Shown here in pieces: positions 1 through 6,952 of a stretch of 8,213 bases of DNA (within the stretch, counting starts at the first letter, position 1; every line of letters begins with the position of its first letter). Both the position numbers and the translations under genes were made by a program. Source of the DNA: DASPXY01 sp038227745 (lineage in GTDB: Bacteria > Planctomycetota > Planctomycetia > Gemmatales > Gemmataceae); contig JBBRPS010000472.1 in the NCBI GenBank assembly GCA_038227745.1, positions 1 through 8,213 of the forward strand, given 5' to 3'. The notes under the pieces were generated by a model that searched no databases, was not told the DNA's origin, and saw nothing but the letters and a program-made list of their open reading frames with translations.

Positions 1-1431
1 GACGCGCCGGTAGGCCCGCCCCACCTCGGCGCGCAAGGTCGCGTCGTCGCCGCGCTCCTCGAGGAAGCCCTGGTAGGACTGCAGCGCCATCTCCAGCAAT
101 TCCCTGCGCAGCGGCTGCAGCCCCGGTTCGTTCAGGAGGAGGTTCTCGCTCACCACGGTAAAGTACTTGTTCACCGCCTCGTGGCGCTCGTGGTAGCGTT
201 GCTCGGCGACCTCGAGCTGGTGCCGGGCTTCCCAGAGGGACAGGCTGACGGCCGCCAAGCTCACGACCAGGACGAGCAGCAGCAGTGCCCGCGCCGGGTG
301 GCGGCGGCACCAGCGCCAGGCCCGGGTCAACTTCCCCAGAGGCCGGGCGAGGACCGGCCGGCCGTCCTGGAAGCGGCGCAGATCTTCCGCGAGGGCCTCA
401 GCGCTGACGTAGCGCTCGGCGGGCTTCTTGCGGAGGCACTTGAGGCAGATGGTTTCGAGGTCGCGCGGCACCTTCGGCTGCAGCCGCGACGGCGGCACCG
501 GCTCCTCGTCGGAGGCGACGAGCTGCACCGTCTCCAGGGGGCTGTCGGCGAGGAACGGCGGCCGGGCCGTGAGGAGCGTGTAGAGGATGGCGCCGAGCGC
601 GTAGACGTCGGTGTACGGTCCAACGGGTCGGAGCTTGCTCTTGCCCCAGGCCTGCTCGGGGGCCATGTAGCTCGGCGTTCCGAGGACCTCGCCGGTCTCG
701 GTGTGCGTCTGGTCCGCGTCGAGGAGGCGGGCCAGGCCGAAGTCCGCGACCTTCGGCGTCCCGTCGGTCGCGAGCAGGACGTTGGCGGGCTTGAGGTCGC
801 GGTGGATGACGCCGCGCTCATGCGCCTGGTGCATGGCCCGCGCCAGCGTTTCGACGAGCGCGGCGGCCTCCCGTGCCGGCTGCGGCGTGCCCTGGATCTT
901 GTGGGCGAGGCTGACGCCTGCCACGAACTCCAGGCAGAGGTAGGGCCGGCCCTCGTGCTCGCCGACCTCGTAGATCTGCACGATATTCGCATGGCTGAGC
1001 CGCGCCGCCGCGTTCGCCTCCTCGCGAAAGCGGGCCAGCATCTCCGGGTGGGCGCCGGCCCGCATGAGCTTGAGCGCGACGGAGCGCCGCGGGCTGAACT
1101 GCAAGGCCTGGTAGACGACGCCCATGCCGCCCCGCCCCAGTTCCCCAAGGATCTCGTAGCCGGGGATCGAAGGAGGTCGCTCGCGAGAGGGGGCCGCAGC
1201 GCGCACTGGCTCCAGGAACGGGCCGGTGGGTTCCTCTCCGGGGATGGCCGTCACGCTGTCCCCGGTGCCCGGCGACGCCCTGGCCCCACCGGCATGAGAA
1301 CCCATTTCGAGAGAGCCGTCTTCAGGAGGGCGCGGCCCCTGCCGCGCCGCCTCGGGAGGCGGTTCGGCGGGGGCCGCGCCGTCGCGGCGCTGGGACACGG
1401 TTTGATCTCCGTCGAAGGATGGTTCGGACAT
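1..1431 (-). CDS. Membrane-anchored serine/threonine protein kinase (Hanks type), C-terminus cut by window edge
   Basis: This is a Hanks-type kinase that phosphorylates Ser/Thr on proteins; its targets are unknown. The window holds 477 codons with no stop, so the C-terminus lies beyond position 1. Residues 1-88 are a Pro/Ala/Glu-rich leader of low complexity. The kinase domain spans about 90-353. It has the glycine loop GRGGMGVV (about 99-106), ATP-binding lysine K121 in VALKLM, HRDLKPAN with catalytic D212 and N217, DFG at 230-232, APE at 257-259 and DVYALG beginning at D275, so it looks active. A basic stretch (RRH) precedes one hydrophobic segment at about 383-400 (ALLLLVLVVSLAAVSLSLW), followed by a helical, Glu/Gln/Arg-rich tail. 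Planctomycete kinases of this kind often carry TPR or other repeats after the membrane segment, but that part is not visible here. The start at 1431 has GGAG (1441-1438) six bases upstream and a promoter-like site before it. The long open frame on the opposite strand is a shadow. Confidence 0.93.
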   Translation of the reverse strand, partial: MSEPSFDGDQTVSQRRDGAAPAEPPPEAARQGPRPPEDGSLEMGSHAGGARASPGTGDSVTAIPGEEPTGPFLEPVRAAAPSRERPPSIPGYEILGELGRGGMGVVYQALQFSPRRSVALKLMRAGAHPEMLARFREEANAAARLSHANIVQIYEVGEHEGRPYLCLEFVAGVSLAHKIQGTPQPAREAAALVETLARAMHQAHERGVIHRDLKPANVLLATDGTPKVADFGLARLLDADQTHTETGEVLGTPSYMAPEQAWGKSKLRPVGPYTDVYALGAILYTLLTARPPFLADSPLETVQLVASDEEPVPPSRLQPKVPRDLETICLKCLRKKPAERYVSAEALAEDLRRFQDGRPVLARPLGKLTRAWRWCRRHPARALLLLVLVVSLAAVSLSLWEARHQLEVAEQRYHERHEAVNKYFTVVSENLLLNEPGLQPLRRELLEMALQSYQGFLEERGDDATLRAEVGRAYRRV

Positions 1432-1471
1432 GGGAGGCTCCGCGACGGGGAAGGAATCGGGTTTTCCTGTT

Positions 1472-1499
1472 ATTATCCGAGCGGCGCGGCGGCCATCAA
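1472..1499 (-). promoter_or_regulatory. Sigma70-like promoter of the kinase gene
   Basis: On the minus strand, TTGATG (1499-1494) is followed after 16 bases by GATAAT (1477-1472), close to the -35 and -10 consensus. The AT-rich patch stands out in GC-rich surroundings. Transcription would begin near 1465, giving a leader of about 35 bases before the kinase ATG at 1431. The -35 box lies directly after the terminator-like hairpin of the preceding gene, consistent with the kinase being its own transcription unit. No experimental support. Confidence 0.5.
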
Positions 1500-1504
1500 G
1501 GAGA

Positions 1505-1549
1505 AACGGCAACAGGCGGGGGGATCTGCGATCCCACCCGCCTGCCGTT
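1505..1549 (-). terminator. Terminator-like hairpin after the small secreted protein gene
   Basis: A strong stem lies 26 bases after the stop codon of the minus-strand gene ending at 1576. Bases 1513-1526 pair with 1530-1544 (14 pairs, one bulged A at 1536, three-base loop). A further five pairs (1505-1509 with 1545-1549) lie beyond a three-base bulge. Read on the minus strand the stem is followed by only a moderately T-rich tail (GTTTCTCCTTG). It could therefore be an intrinsic terminator with a weak U-tract, or an RNA-stabilising 3' hairpin. Confidence 0.5.
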
Positions 1550-1575
1550 GGCCCGGCCCTCCTCCGAGGGAGGCA

Positions 1576-1932
1576 TCAATCCGTCATGAGGAGGACGCGG
1601 TTCCAGACCGAGCCGAGGTTGCGCAGCTCGATGGTGTAGCGGCCGGTCGCGGGGGGGTAGAAGGAGACGCGCTCCCGGTCGGTCAACCCGATGCCGCGAA
1701 CGACGAGACGGCCGGCGGCGTCGTAGACGAAGACGTCCACGTCGGTACTGCCGTCGCCGACGATCGACACGACCGCCAGCCGTCCGCCCACGAACGTCTC
1801 GTTAATGTACCGGCTGGAGTACGCCTCCACGCGGCCGACCCACGTCCCGCGCCCGAGCAGCGGCTCGGCCGAAGCAAAGGTCCCGCAGACCAGGAGGGCC
1901 ACCGCCGCCACGCCCAGAGCCAGCTTCTTCAT
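1576..1932 (-). CDS. Small exported beta-rich protein of unknown function, PPC-like
   Basis: 118 residues. Residues 1-22 look like a Sec signal peptide: KK at positions 2-3, hydrophobic core ALGVAAVALLVCG, and an ASA cleavage site before E23. C16 is not in a good lipobox, so a lipoprotein is unlikely. The mature part of about 96 residues alternates short hydrophobic strands with turns: RLAVVSIVGDGSTDVDVFVY, DAAGRLVV, then ATGRYTIELRNLG and NRVLLMTD. That pattern resembles the bacterial pre-peptidase C-terminal (PPC) beta-sandwich (DxDVFVYD, then GxYTIxxxNLG), but here it stands alone without a peptidase. No catalytic residues are evident. The ATG at 1932 has GGGAG about eight bases upstream. 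The gene is divergent from the large redox fusion at 2127. Its function is unknown; a PPC-type fold is inferred from pattern only. Confidence 0.8.
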   Translation of the reverse strand: MKKLALGVAAVALLVCGTFASAEPLLGRGTWVGRVEAYSSRYINETFVGGRLAVVSIVGDGSTDVDVFVYDAAGRLVVRGIGLTDRERVSFYPPATGRYTIELRNLGSVWNRVLLMTD

Positions 1933-2126
1933 CGTCGTTCTCCCGTATCAAGAAGGTGATGAGTTGTCGGGGCCGTTTCCCTGTCGGCCGGCCCCGCGTT
2001 GTTCACTACACCCTCCTCTACGGGGACAACGCCCCGTTCTTACAGGTCGGGCCGTTTTTTCTGGATTCTGCACCGCGACAGCAGGTAGGCTCGCAGACGG
2101 GCTCTCGGGAACACGAAAGGAGAACG
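1933..2126. promoter_or_regulatory. Divergent intergenic spacer, presumed to hold two promoters
   Basis: The spacer separates the minus-strand secreted protein gene from the plus-strand redox fusion gene, so it should contain both promoters, but I see no convincing -35/-10 pair in either direction. It contains a small perfect hairpin (ACGGGG at 2020-2025, CCCCGT at 2032-2037, six-base loop) and a T6 run at 2055-2060. Just before the right-hand gene is a clear ribosome binding site, AAGGAGA at 2117-2123, four bases from its AGGAG core to the ATG at 2127. Confidence 0.4.
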
Positions 2127-5100
2127 ATGAAGCATTTCACGGCACTGGTCGGCGTGGTCGTGCTGGCAGGCGGCCTCGGCGGAGGTTCGGCGGACAAGGT
2201 CCCCAGCCCACGGCTGCGCGTCCCGCCCGGCTTCGTCATCGAGAAGGTGGCCGGCGAGCCGGAGGTGGTCTTCCCCATGTTCGGCGCCTTCGACGACCGC
2301 GGCCGGCTGTTCGTGACCGAGTCGTCGGGCCTGGACCTGTACAAGGAATTGCAGGCCCTGACGCGCCGCTGCCGCGTCAGCGTCCTGGAAGACCCGGACG
2401 AGAAGGGCCGTTTCCGCAAGGCCCGTGTCTTCGCCGACAAGCTCGTCTTCCCGATGGGCCTGGCGTGGCGCGAGAGCAAGTTGTATGTCGCCGACCCTCC
2501 GGACCTCATAACTCTGGAAGACACCGACGGTGACGGCAAGGCGGACCGGCGCATGGTCGTGCTGGGCGGCTTCGTCGGCCACCGCGACAACGGCAGCCTG
2601 CACGGCCTCACGTTCGGCCCCGACGGCCTGCTGTACATGACGACGGGCCGCCCGGATGGCTTCCACCTGAAGCAGGCGGACGGCACGAGGGTGCAGGGCG
2701 AGAGCGGCGCCCTGCTGCGCTGCCGGCCCGACGGCACGCACGCCGAGGTCCTCAGCCGTGGTTTCGAGAACCTGGTCGAGGTGGTGTTCACGCCGCGCGG
2801 CGACGTCCTGGGGACGGTCAACTGGTTCCACCAGCCGAGGGCAGGGGTGCGCGACGCGCTGGTCCATCTGGTCGAGGGGGGCCTGTACCCGCTGCACGCG
2901 GACCGAGGCAGTCCGTTGCCGCTCACCGGCGCGCCGCTGCCCGCCGTGGCGTCGTTCCCGGCCATCGCCCTGAGCGGTCTGTCGCTGTACCGCGGCGAGC
3001 AGTTCCCCGCGGCGATGCGCGGCAACCTGTTCTCGGCGCAGCACAACGCCCGCAAGGTCGGCCGCCACGTCCTCGTTCCGGACGGCTCGACGTTCCGCAC
3101 CGAGAACTTCGACTTCGTCACGACCGACGACCCCGATTTCCACCCATCCGATGTGCTGGAGGCGCCTGACGGCAGCCTGATCGTGATCGACACCGGGAGC
3201 TGGTACGTCCATCACTGCCCGACGGGGCAGATTCGCAAGGTGCGGGCGCCCGGCGGTGTCTACCGCGTCCGCGCCGTCGGCGCGAACCCGCTCGACGATC
3301 CTCTCGGCATGAAGATCGACTGGACCGGCGCTCCCGTCGCTCGGTTGACCGCCCTCCTGGCCGACCGCCGTCCACTGGTCCGCGACCGTGCCCAGCGGAC
3401 GCTCTCGGCGCGAGGCAAGCCGGCGGCCGGTGCGCTGGCCTCGCTGCTGGCGGGCAAGACCGAGCGCGGCGCGAAGCAGCACGCCGTCTGGGCGCTGGCG
3501 GGGTTGAGCGATGACGCCGCGCTGCCGCCGCTGCGCCGGGCGCTCGCCGATGCCGACCCGGAGGTCACGGCGACGGCGGCCCGCGGCCTGGCCCTGCGCA
3601 AGGACCGCGCGGCCGCCCCGGCCCTGGTACGCCTGCTGGACTCACCGGCGCCGCACGTCCGCCTCGCCGCAGCGCAGGCGCTGGTACACTGCGGCAACCG
3701 CGAAACGCTCCCGGCGTTGTGGCAGGCGCTGGAACGGCGGCCGGATCGCTTCCTGGAACATGCGTTGATCCACGCCGTTCACCGCTTCGCCGATGCGGAC
3801 ATTTTGGAGCAGGCGCTGCGATCGAAGGACGCGGTCGTCCAGAAGGCCGCACTGCTGTTGCTCGATCAGCCGCCGCGGCCGCGCGGCCGACTGACGCACG
3901 CGGTCGTCCTGCAGCGCGTCGGCGCCTCGGACGCGAACCTGCGCCAGACCGCCCTCGCCGTCCTGCAGCGCCACCCCGAATGGGCAGAGGCAACGACCGG
4001 CCTGGTGAGCGAGTGGCTGCACCAGGCGACCCTGTCGAAGGAGCAGGAGGTCGGCCTGCGCGGCCTCCTGCTCGCGTTCCAGAAGCAGCGTGTACTTCAA
4101 GCCCTCGTCGCCGACGCCCTCGGCGACCGCGAGAAAACTCCGGCCGACCGCCGGTTTCTCGTGCTGGAGGCGATGGCCGAGGGCGGCTTGACGAAACTGC
4201 CGAAATCCTGGGTCGAGGGCCTGAAGCGCGCCCTGCGGGATCCCGCGCCCACGGTGCGGTTGCAGGCGGCGCGCACCGCCGCGGTGCTGCAGGTGGCGAC
4301 CCTTGACGACGACCTCGCCCGCATCGCCGAAGAGAAGGCCGAGCCCGTCGAGCTGCGCCTGCAAGCGCTGCGGGCGGTCGTCGGCCGGCGGCCACGGCTG
4401 TCGGCGGGGTCGTTCGCGTTACTCGCCGGCCGCCTCGCCCAGAAGGACGAGCCGCTGGCGCGCCTCACCGCCGCGGAGATCCTGGGCCGCTGCCGCCTCG
4501 AGGGAACGCAGATCCGCAGCGTGCTGGACACGCTGCACGGCGAGGCCCTGATCTCGCCCACAATCCTGCTCCCGGCGATGGAGCGTTCCATCACGGCGGA
4601 AAGTGCCGGGCCGTACCTCAGCTATCTCCGCGAGTCCATCCGCCTCGGTTGGAGGCCGGACGAGACGGCGCTGCGCAAGGCCGTCCGTGTACTGCCGGCG
4701 CCGCGGCGTGCCGAGGGCGAAAAACTGTTCGAGCTGCTCCGCCAGAGCGCGGCGACACAGGCGGCCCGGTTGCAGGAGTTCGAGCCATTGCTCGCCGGCG
4801 GCAATGCCGAACGCGGCCGGGCGGTCTTCTTCAGCCCGAAGTCGGCCTGCTCGACCTGCCACGCCATCGGCGCCGACGGCGGCCGGGTGGGGCCGGATCT
4901 GACGAAGGTCGGCACGGTCCGCTCCGGCCGCGACCTCCTCGAGTCGATCCTGCTGCCCAGCTCGACCATCGCCCAGGGTTACGACAACTACCAGGTGGCG
5001 ACGAAGGACGGCCGCGTCTTCAACGGCGTCATCGGCCGGCAGACGGCCGACGCGATCGTGCTGAAGGACTCCAGCGGCGCGGAAGTGCGCCTCGGCAGGG

Positions 5101-5216
5101 GGGAAATCGAAACCCTGCAGCGGCAGGCGACGTCCCTGATGCCGGAAGGGCTGGAACGGAACCTGACTGCGACGGAGTTCCGCGACTTGCTGGCGTTCCT
5201 GCAACAGTTGAAGTGA
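2127..5216 (+). CDS. Exported dehydrogenase-like beta-propeller / HEAT repeat / cytochrome c fusion (TIGR02604-TIGR02603 type)
   Basis: 1029 residues. Residues 1-22 are a signal peptide (MKHFTALVGVVVLAGG, with SA before D23). Residues about 27-390 match the planctomycete 'membrane-bound dehydrogenase' propeller. Visible marks are PPGFVIEKVA near its start, a DTDGDGKAD acidic Ca-binding-like loop at 132-140, LTFGPDGLLYMTTG, and DTGSWYVHHC...GGVYRV at its end. Residues about 400-840 are helical HEAT-like repeats (LxxLLxDxxPxVRxxAAxxL spacing). Residues about 882-1029 are a haem-binding domain with C908-S-T-C911-H912, GPDLTKVG, SSTIAQGYDNY and the MPEGL motif at M1005, the likely distal haem ligand. 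The protein probably sits in the periplasm, oxidises an unknown substrate (sugar-type donors are known for related propellers) and passes electrons to the haem. I chose the ATG at 2127 because the signal peptide begins there after a good RBS; the frame stays open upstream to 1956 with no export signal. Family is certain; substrate is unknown. Confidence 0.92.
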   Translation: MKHFTALVGVVVLAGGLGGGSADKVPSPRLRVPPGFVIEKVAGEPEVVFPMFGAFDDRGRLFVTESSGLDLYKELQALTRRCRVSVLEDPDEKGRFRKARVFADKLVFPMGLAWRESKLYVADPPDLITLEDTDGDGKADRRMVVLGGFVGHRDNGSLHGLTFGPDGLLYMTTGRPDGFHLKQADGTRVQGESGALLRCRPDGTHAEVLSRGFENLVEVVFTPRGDVLGTVNWFHQPRAGVRDALVHLVEGGLYPLHADRGSPLPLTGAPLPAVASFPAIALSGLSLYRGEQFPAAMRGNLFSAQHNARKVGRHVLVPDGSTFRTENFDFVTTDDPDFHPSDVLEAPDGSLIVIDTGSWYVHHCPTGQIRKVRAPGGVYRVRAVGANPLDDPLGMKIDWTGAPVARLTALLADRRPLVRDRAQRTLSARGKPAAGALASLLAGKTERGAKQHAVWALAGLSDDAALPPLRRALADADPEVTATAARGLALRKDRAAAPALVRLLDSPAPHVRLAAAQALVHCGNRETLPALWQALERRPDRFLEHALIHAVHRFADADILEQALRSKDAVVQKAALLLLDQPPRPRGRLTHAVVLQRVGASDANLRQTALAVLQRHPEWAEATTGLVSEWLHQATLSKEQEVGLRGLLLAFQKQRVLQALVADALGDREKTPADRRFLVLEAMAEGGLTKLPKSWVEGLKRALRDPAPTVRLQAARTAAVLQVATLDDDLARIAEEKAEPVELRLQALRAVVGRRPRLSAGSFALLAGRLAQKDEPLARLTAAEILGRCRLEGTQIRSVLDTLHGEALISPTILLPAMERSITAESAGPYLSYLRESIRLGWRPDETALRKAVRVLPAPRRAEGEKLFELLRQSAATQAARLQEFEPLLAGGNAERGRAVFFSPKSACSTCHAIGADGGRVGPDLTKVGTVRSGRDLLESILLPSSTIAQGYDNYQVATKDGRVFNGVIGRQTADAIVLKDSSGAEVRLGRGEIETLQRQATSLMPEGLERNLTATEFRDLLAFLQQLK

Positions 5217-5261
5217 AAAGGGCATTAGACGAGCGGCGGCTGGGAAACGCAAAGTGCGTAT

Positions 5262-5297
5262 GTTTTCCGTTGCGGACCGGGCGGCGTCCGGGGAAAC
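5262..5297 (+). other. Imperfect hairpin after the redox fusion gene
   Basis: Downstream of the stop at 5216, GTTTTCC (5262-5268) can pair with GGAAAC (5292-5297) with one bulged T, enclosing an inner stem GGAC (5274-5277) with GTCC (5286-5289). Just before it is a small ACGCA-AAG-TGCGT hairpin (5247-5259). There is no T-run, so if this ends transcription it is not a classical intrinsic terminator. The octamer GTGCGTAT occurs twice nearby (about 5254 and 5302). Confidence 0.25.
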
Positions 5298-5339
5298 TGA
5301 CGTGCGTATCGCCCCCATCGACGACGCGAGGTACACCCC

Positions 5340-5675
5340 GTGCGCCGCACCCCCTCCCTTGCCAACTCATCCCTCTGCCCGGCGGCCGTAGCGCTCGTCA
5401 CGGCGCTGGCGGGTCTGGCCGCCTCGGCACCCGCAGGCGGTGCGCCGCAGGCGCCGCCCGGCCGGCTCGTGAAGGTCGCGAACAAGGGAATGCTCCTCCG
5501 CGCGTGTACGCTGCCCGGCGAGACCCGCAGGGCGCCCGTGGGGACAAGCCGCCGGTTTGTCTCGATATTGACTCCCGTGTGGGGAAGAGACGGGCGGTCC
5601 GGGGGCACCGTTTCATTTTTCCGATCCGCCAAAGAGGAGACACGACGATGGCAACGACCGTGGCCGAGTTGCTGA
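5340..5675 (+). CDS. Doubtful GTG-started frame with signal-peptide-like N-terminus, possible gene remnant
   Basis: This is a 111-residue frame in the 431-bp gap before the ThDP enzyme. In its favour are GAGGT (5328-5332) seven bases upstream of the GTG, an N-terminus that reads as a signal peptide (basic MRRT, hydrophobic AAVALVTALAGLAASAPAGG), and mostly G or C at third codon positions up to about 5535. Against it, the second half loses that codon bias, is Arg/Ser-rich with no fold pattern, reads through the ribosome binding site of the next gene and overlaps its start by 28 bases out of frame. It may be the 5' stump of an exported protein gene whose remainder was lost, or chance. No homology recognised. 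Confidence 0.22.
   Translation: MRRTPSLANSSLCPAAVALVTALAGLAASAPAGGAPQAPPGRLVKVANKGMLLRACTLPGETRRAPVGTSRRFVSILTPVWGRDGRSGGTVSFFRSAKEETRRWQRPWPSC
5634..5639 (+). promoter_or_regulatory. Ribosome binding site of the ThDP enzyme gene
   Basis: GAGGAG lies eight bases before the ATG at 5648. This site fixes the start of the ThDP enzyme, since its frame stays open far upstream (to 4649) inside the previous gene. I see no clear promoter: TTGACT at 5568-5573 has no -10 partner at the right distance. Confidence 0.7.
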
Positions 5676-6928
5676 TCCAGCGCCTGCTGGACTGGGGCGT
5701 GAAGACCATCTTCGCCTTCCCGGGCGACGGCATCAACGGCATCTTTGAAGCGTGGCGGCAGAATCAGGACAAGCTGAAATATGTCCAGGTGCGCCACGAG
5801 GAGGCGGCGGCTTTAGCCGCCTGTGGACACGCCAAGTACACCGGCGGCCTTGGCGTCTGCATGGCGACCTCCGGCCCCGGCGGCATCCACCTGCTCAACG
5901 GCCTGTACGACGCCAAGTGCGATGGCCAGCCGGTGCTGGCCATCACCGGCCACACCTTCCACGACCTGATCGGCACCCACTACCAGCAGGACGTCGATCT
6001 CACCAAGCTGTTCATGGACGTGGCCGCCTACAACGAGCGCATCATGGGGCCGGCGCACGTCAACAACGTCGTCGATGAGGCCATCAAGACGGCCCTGTCG
6101 CGGCGCACCGTCGTCCACATCACCATCCCCAAGGACATCCAGAACTGGAGCGGCAACGGCGAGCGCTCCAACGCCAACATCGCCGGCCACAGCGCCGACG
6201 TGTACGCCCCGTCCTCGTCGCTGCCCACGCAGGACGAACTGAAGGAGCGCGGCACGCGCACCGACAAGCCGATGAAGCCGCAGGTGGTCACGTACCAACT
6301 GAACAAACTGCTGCGGGACGACGCCATCATCTGCTGCGACACCGGGACGGTGACGACCTGGGCGGCGCGTTACCTGCAGATGCGTGGCGACATGATGTTC
6401 TCGGCCTCGGGGATGCTGGCCACGATGGGCAACGGGTTGCCGTATGCGACGGCGGCCGCGGTGGCGTACCCCGGCCGGCAGGTGATCGCGCTGTGCGGCG
6501 ACGGCGGCTTCACCATGATGATGGGCGAGATGGCCACGCTTGTGAAGTACAAGCTGCCCGTCAAGGTCATCATCATCAAGAACAACACGCTGGGGCAGAT
6601 CAAGTGGGAGCAGATGGTCTTCGAGGGCAACCCGCAGTTCGGCGTCGATCTGCAGCCGATCGACTTCGCCAAGTACGCCGAGGCGTGCGGCGCGGCCGGC
6701 TTCACGCTGGAGGATCCGGAGAAGGCCGAGGCCGTGCTGCGCGAGGCGCTCGACCACCCCGGGCCGGCGCTGGTGCAGGCGGTCGTGGACGCCAACGAGC
6801 CGCCGATGCCCGGCCACGCCACGTTGGAGCAGGCCTGGCATTTCGCCAAAGCGCTGATCCGCGGCGAGAAGCACCGGGCCGACATCCTCAAGACCGTGAT
6901 CGAGAACACGATCCGCGAAGTCGCGTAA
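5648..6928 (+). CDS. Thiamine-diphosphate enzyme of the pyruvate oxidase/acetolactate synthase superfamily lacking the central domain
   Basis: 426 residues. Residues 1-170 are the PYR domain: FPGDGINGIFEA (24-35), RHEEAAA with the ThDP-activating glutamate E51, CMATSGPGGIHLLNGLYDAK (71-90) and HYQQDVDLTKLF (111-122). Residues about 200-400 are the PP domain: GTRTDKPMKPQ (202-212), G284-D285-G286 then N312-N313 after 25 residues (the GDG-NN metal/diphosphate motif), LGQIKWEQMVF and LQPIDFAKYAEACG. It would decarboxylate a 2-oxoacid such as pyruvate. Family members usually have about 550-600 residues, with a central domain between these two that carries much of the FAD site. Here the text passes from SLPTQDELK (191-199) straight to ERGTRTDK (200-207), so about 160 residues appear missing in frame. 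An FAD-dependent oxidase reaction is therefore doubtful; non-oxidative decarboxylation, or loss of function, is possible. Phosphonopyruvate and sulfopyruvate decarboxylases show that ThDP enzymes can work without the central domain. It converges with serC, 24 bases apart. Confidence 0.88.
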   Translation: MATTVAELLIQRLLDWGVKTIFAFPGDGINGIFEAWRQNQDKLKYVQVRHEEAAALAACGHAKYTGGLGVCMATSGPGGIHLLNGLYDAKCDGQPVLAITGHTFHDLIGTHYQQDVDLTKLFMDVAAYNERIMGPAHVNNVVDEAIKTALSRRTVVHITIPKDIQNWSGNGERSNANIAGHSADVYAPSSSLPTQDELKERGTRTDKPMKPQVVTYQLNKLLRDDAIICCDTGTVTTWAARYLQMRGDMMFSASGMLATMGNGLPYATAAAVAYPGRQVIALCGDGGFTMMMGEMATLVKYKLPVKVIIIKNNTLGQIKWEQMVFEGNPQFGVDLQPIDFAKYAEACGAAGFTLEDPEKAEAVLREALDHPGPALVQAVVDANEPPMPGHATLEQAWHFAKALIRGEKHRADILKTVIENTIREVA

Positions 6929-6952
6929 GGGCAGTCCGGCGCCCGCAGTGCC

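Noticed and set aside
181..1959. 592-residue plus-strand open frame
   Set aside because: It runs antisense to the kinase and the secreted protein gene, both of which have clear family motifs. Its Arg/Gly/Ala-rich text has no recognisable fold; it is a high-GC shadow.
2040..2067. TTACAG...TGGATT as a promoter for the redox fusion gene
   Set aside because: The -10 candidate matches only three of six consensus bases, so it is not distinguishable from chance.
2018..3482. Long minus-strand frames (391 and 480 residues)
   Set aside because: Both are antisense to the propeller domain of the redox fusion, whose reading is certain. They show composition typical of shadows and no motifs.
5568..5600. 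TTGACT as a possible -35 box for the ThDP gene
   Set aside because: No -10-like sequence at 16-18 bases; the region there is CGGGCG.
5225..5797. 190-residue minus-strand frame across the gap before the ThDP gene
   Set aside because: It overlaps the start of the ThDP gene on the opposite strand, lacks a signal peptide or recognisable motif, and has no convincing RBS.
5813..6874. 353-residue minus-strand frame
   Set aside because: Antisense to the ThDP enzyme, with its His/Arg/Val-rich text mirroring the sense codons.
6929..6952. Terminator between the convergent ThDP gene and serC
   Set aside because: The 24-base spacer has no stable stem with a T-run; only a weak GGGC/GCCC pairing is present.
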